Shown here one piece after another: positions 4,918 through 5,198 of a DNA stretch of 5,198 nt. The position numbers and the translations under genes were made by a program. Location of the stretch: assembly GCA_035640035.1 (NCBI GenBank), contig DASQWX010000208.1:1-5198 (forward strand), given 5' to 3'. The stretch is from 13-2-20CM-68-14 sp035640035 (GTDB lineage Bacteria; Actinomycetota; Thermoleophilia; Gaiellales; Gaiellaceae). The notes under the pieces are model-generated. The model saw only the letters and a list, made by a program, of their open reading frames with translations, made no database searches and had not been told where the DNA came from. Within the stretch, counting starts at the first letter, position 1. Each line of letters begins with the position of its first letter.

Positions 4918-5198
4918 TAGGTCGAAGCCGCCGGCTCGGAGCTTCCAGCTTCCAGCAACTCCTTCAGTCGGTCGAAGTCCTTGCGGATCTCGTGCGCCGC
5001 AGCGTGCTCGACCATCGGGCGCATCAGGCGTCCGATGCCGCTCGGGTCAGCCTCTGCCTCGATGTCGAGGTGGGTGCGCCCTGAGCGATCTTCGAGCCGG
5101 TGGCGGACCGTGAACCGCACCGGCCCCGAGATCCCGTGCAGGGTGAAGAGCCGCTCGGGCTCGAACTCCGTCACCTCGACCTCGGACCGGGCGCGCCG
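4917..5198 (-). CDS. SRPBCC-fold protein, C-terminal part (5' end beyond window)
   Basis: The frame is open from the right edge to the TAG at 4919-4917, giving 93 visible residues. The pattern VEVTEFEPERLFTLHG, then GPVRFTVRHRLED, then THLDIEAEAD, and a closing amphipathic helix around RKDFDRLKELLEA, is that of the last strands and C-terminal helix of the SRPBCC / polyketide cyclase-like (START-like) fold. Proteins of this fold bind small hydrophobic ligands in a deep cavity; the ligand here is unknown. A GTG at 5174 could be taken as a start, but the residues before it (RSEVEV) continue the expected beta strand, and the family is usually about 140-150 aa, so the real start lies outside. The stop codon shares one base with the palindromic repeat, and the gene is convergent with the thiolase gene. 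Confidence 0.75.
   Translation of the reverse strand, partial: RRARSEVEVTEFEPERLFTLHGISGPVRFTVRHRLEDRSGRTHLDIEAEADPSGIGRLMRPMVEHAAAHEIRKDFDRLKELLEAGSSEPAAST

Noticed and set aside
4917..5174. GTG at 5174 as the true start of the SRPBCC gene
   Set aside because: The frame stays open to the window edge, and the upstream residues continue the family's beta strand, so the visible part is a C-terminal fragment.

Overview
The window is about two-thirds G+C, gene-dense and free of mobile elements. Codon use is strongly GC-biased. Two starts appear to be leaderless, with TANNNT-type -10 boxes 7-8 nt before the AUG, and the proteins look actinobacterial. A high-GC actinobacterium is the best guess, perhaps of the Thermoleophilia/Gaiellales kind. 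The lineage is inference and no marker here fixes it.

Layout: (1) 1-746, minus: the first 248 codons of trpE (anthranilate synthase component I), running off the left edge. (2) 747-960: a divergent intergenic region holding a trp attenuator on the minus strand. It has a -35/-10 promoter, a 21-aa leader peptide containing W-A-W-T-W that seems to be translated from a leaderless transcript, and an intrinsic terminator just before trpE. (3) 961-2406, plus: a soluble two-HKD phospholipase D family protein. (4) 2408-2436: a perfect 12-bp hairpin between convergent genes. (5) 2447-3562, minus: a secreted TIGR03118-family protein with a signal peptide and the best Shine-Dalgarno in the window. (6) 3563-3678: a divergent intergenic region with a probable leaderless promoter for the next gene. 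(7) 3679-4830, plus: a thiolase (acetyl-CoA acetyltransferase). (8) 4833-4917: a nested palindromic repeat built from four GGGACWGTCCC-type units, filling almost the whole convergent gap. (9) 4917-5198, minus: the C-terminal part of an SRPBCC-fold protein, running off the right edge.

The five large genes alternate in orientation, so none forms an operon with another inside the window. Divergent gaps carry promoters and convergent gaps carry hairpins. No functional pathway clearly links the genes. trpE is probably the first gene of a trp operon continuing to the left. There is no gene-free stretch longer than 300 bases; the longest (747-960) is the trp control region.

The most informative element is the trp leader. 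Segments 1:2, 2:3 and 3:4 can all be paired by eye, and the Trp codons sit in the 1:2 loop. This is a complete ribosome-stalling attenuator in a compact, apparently leaderless format.
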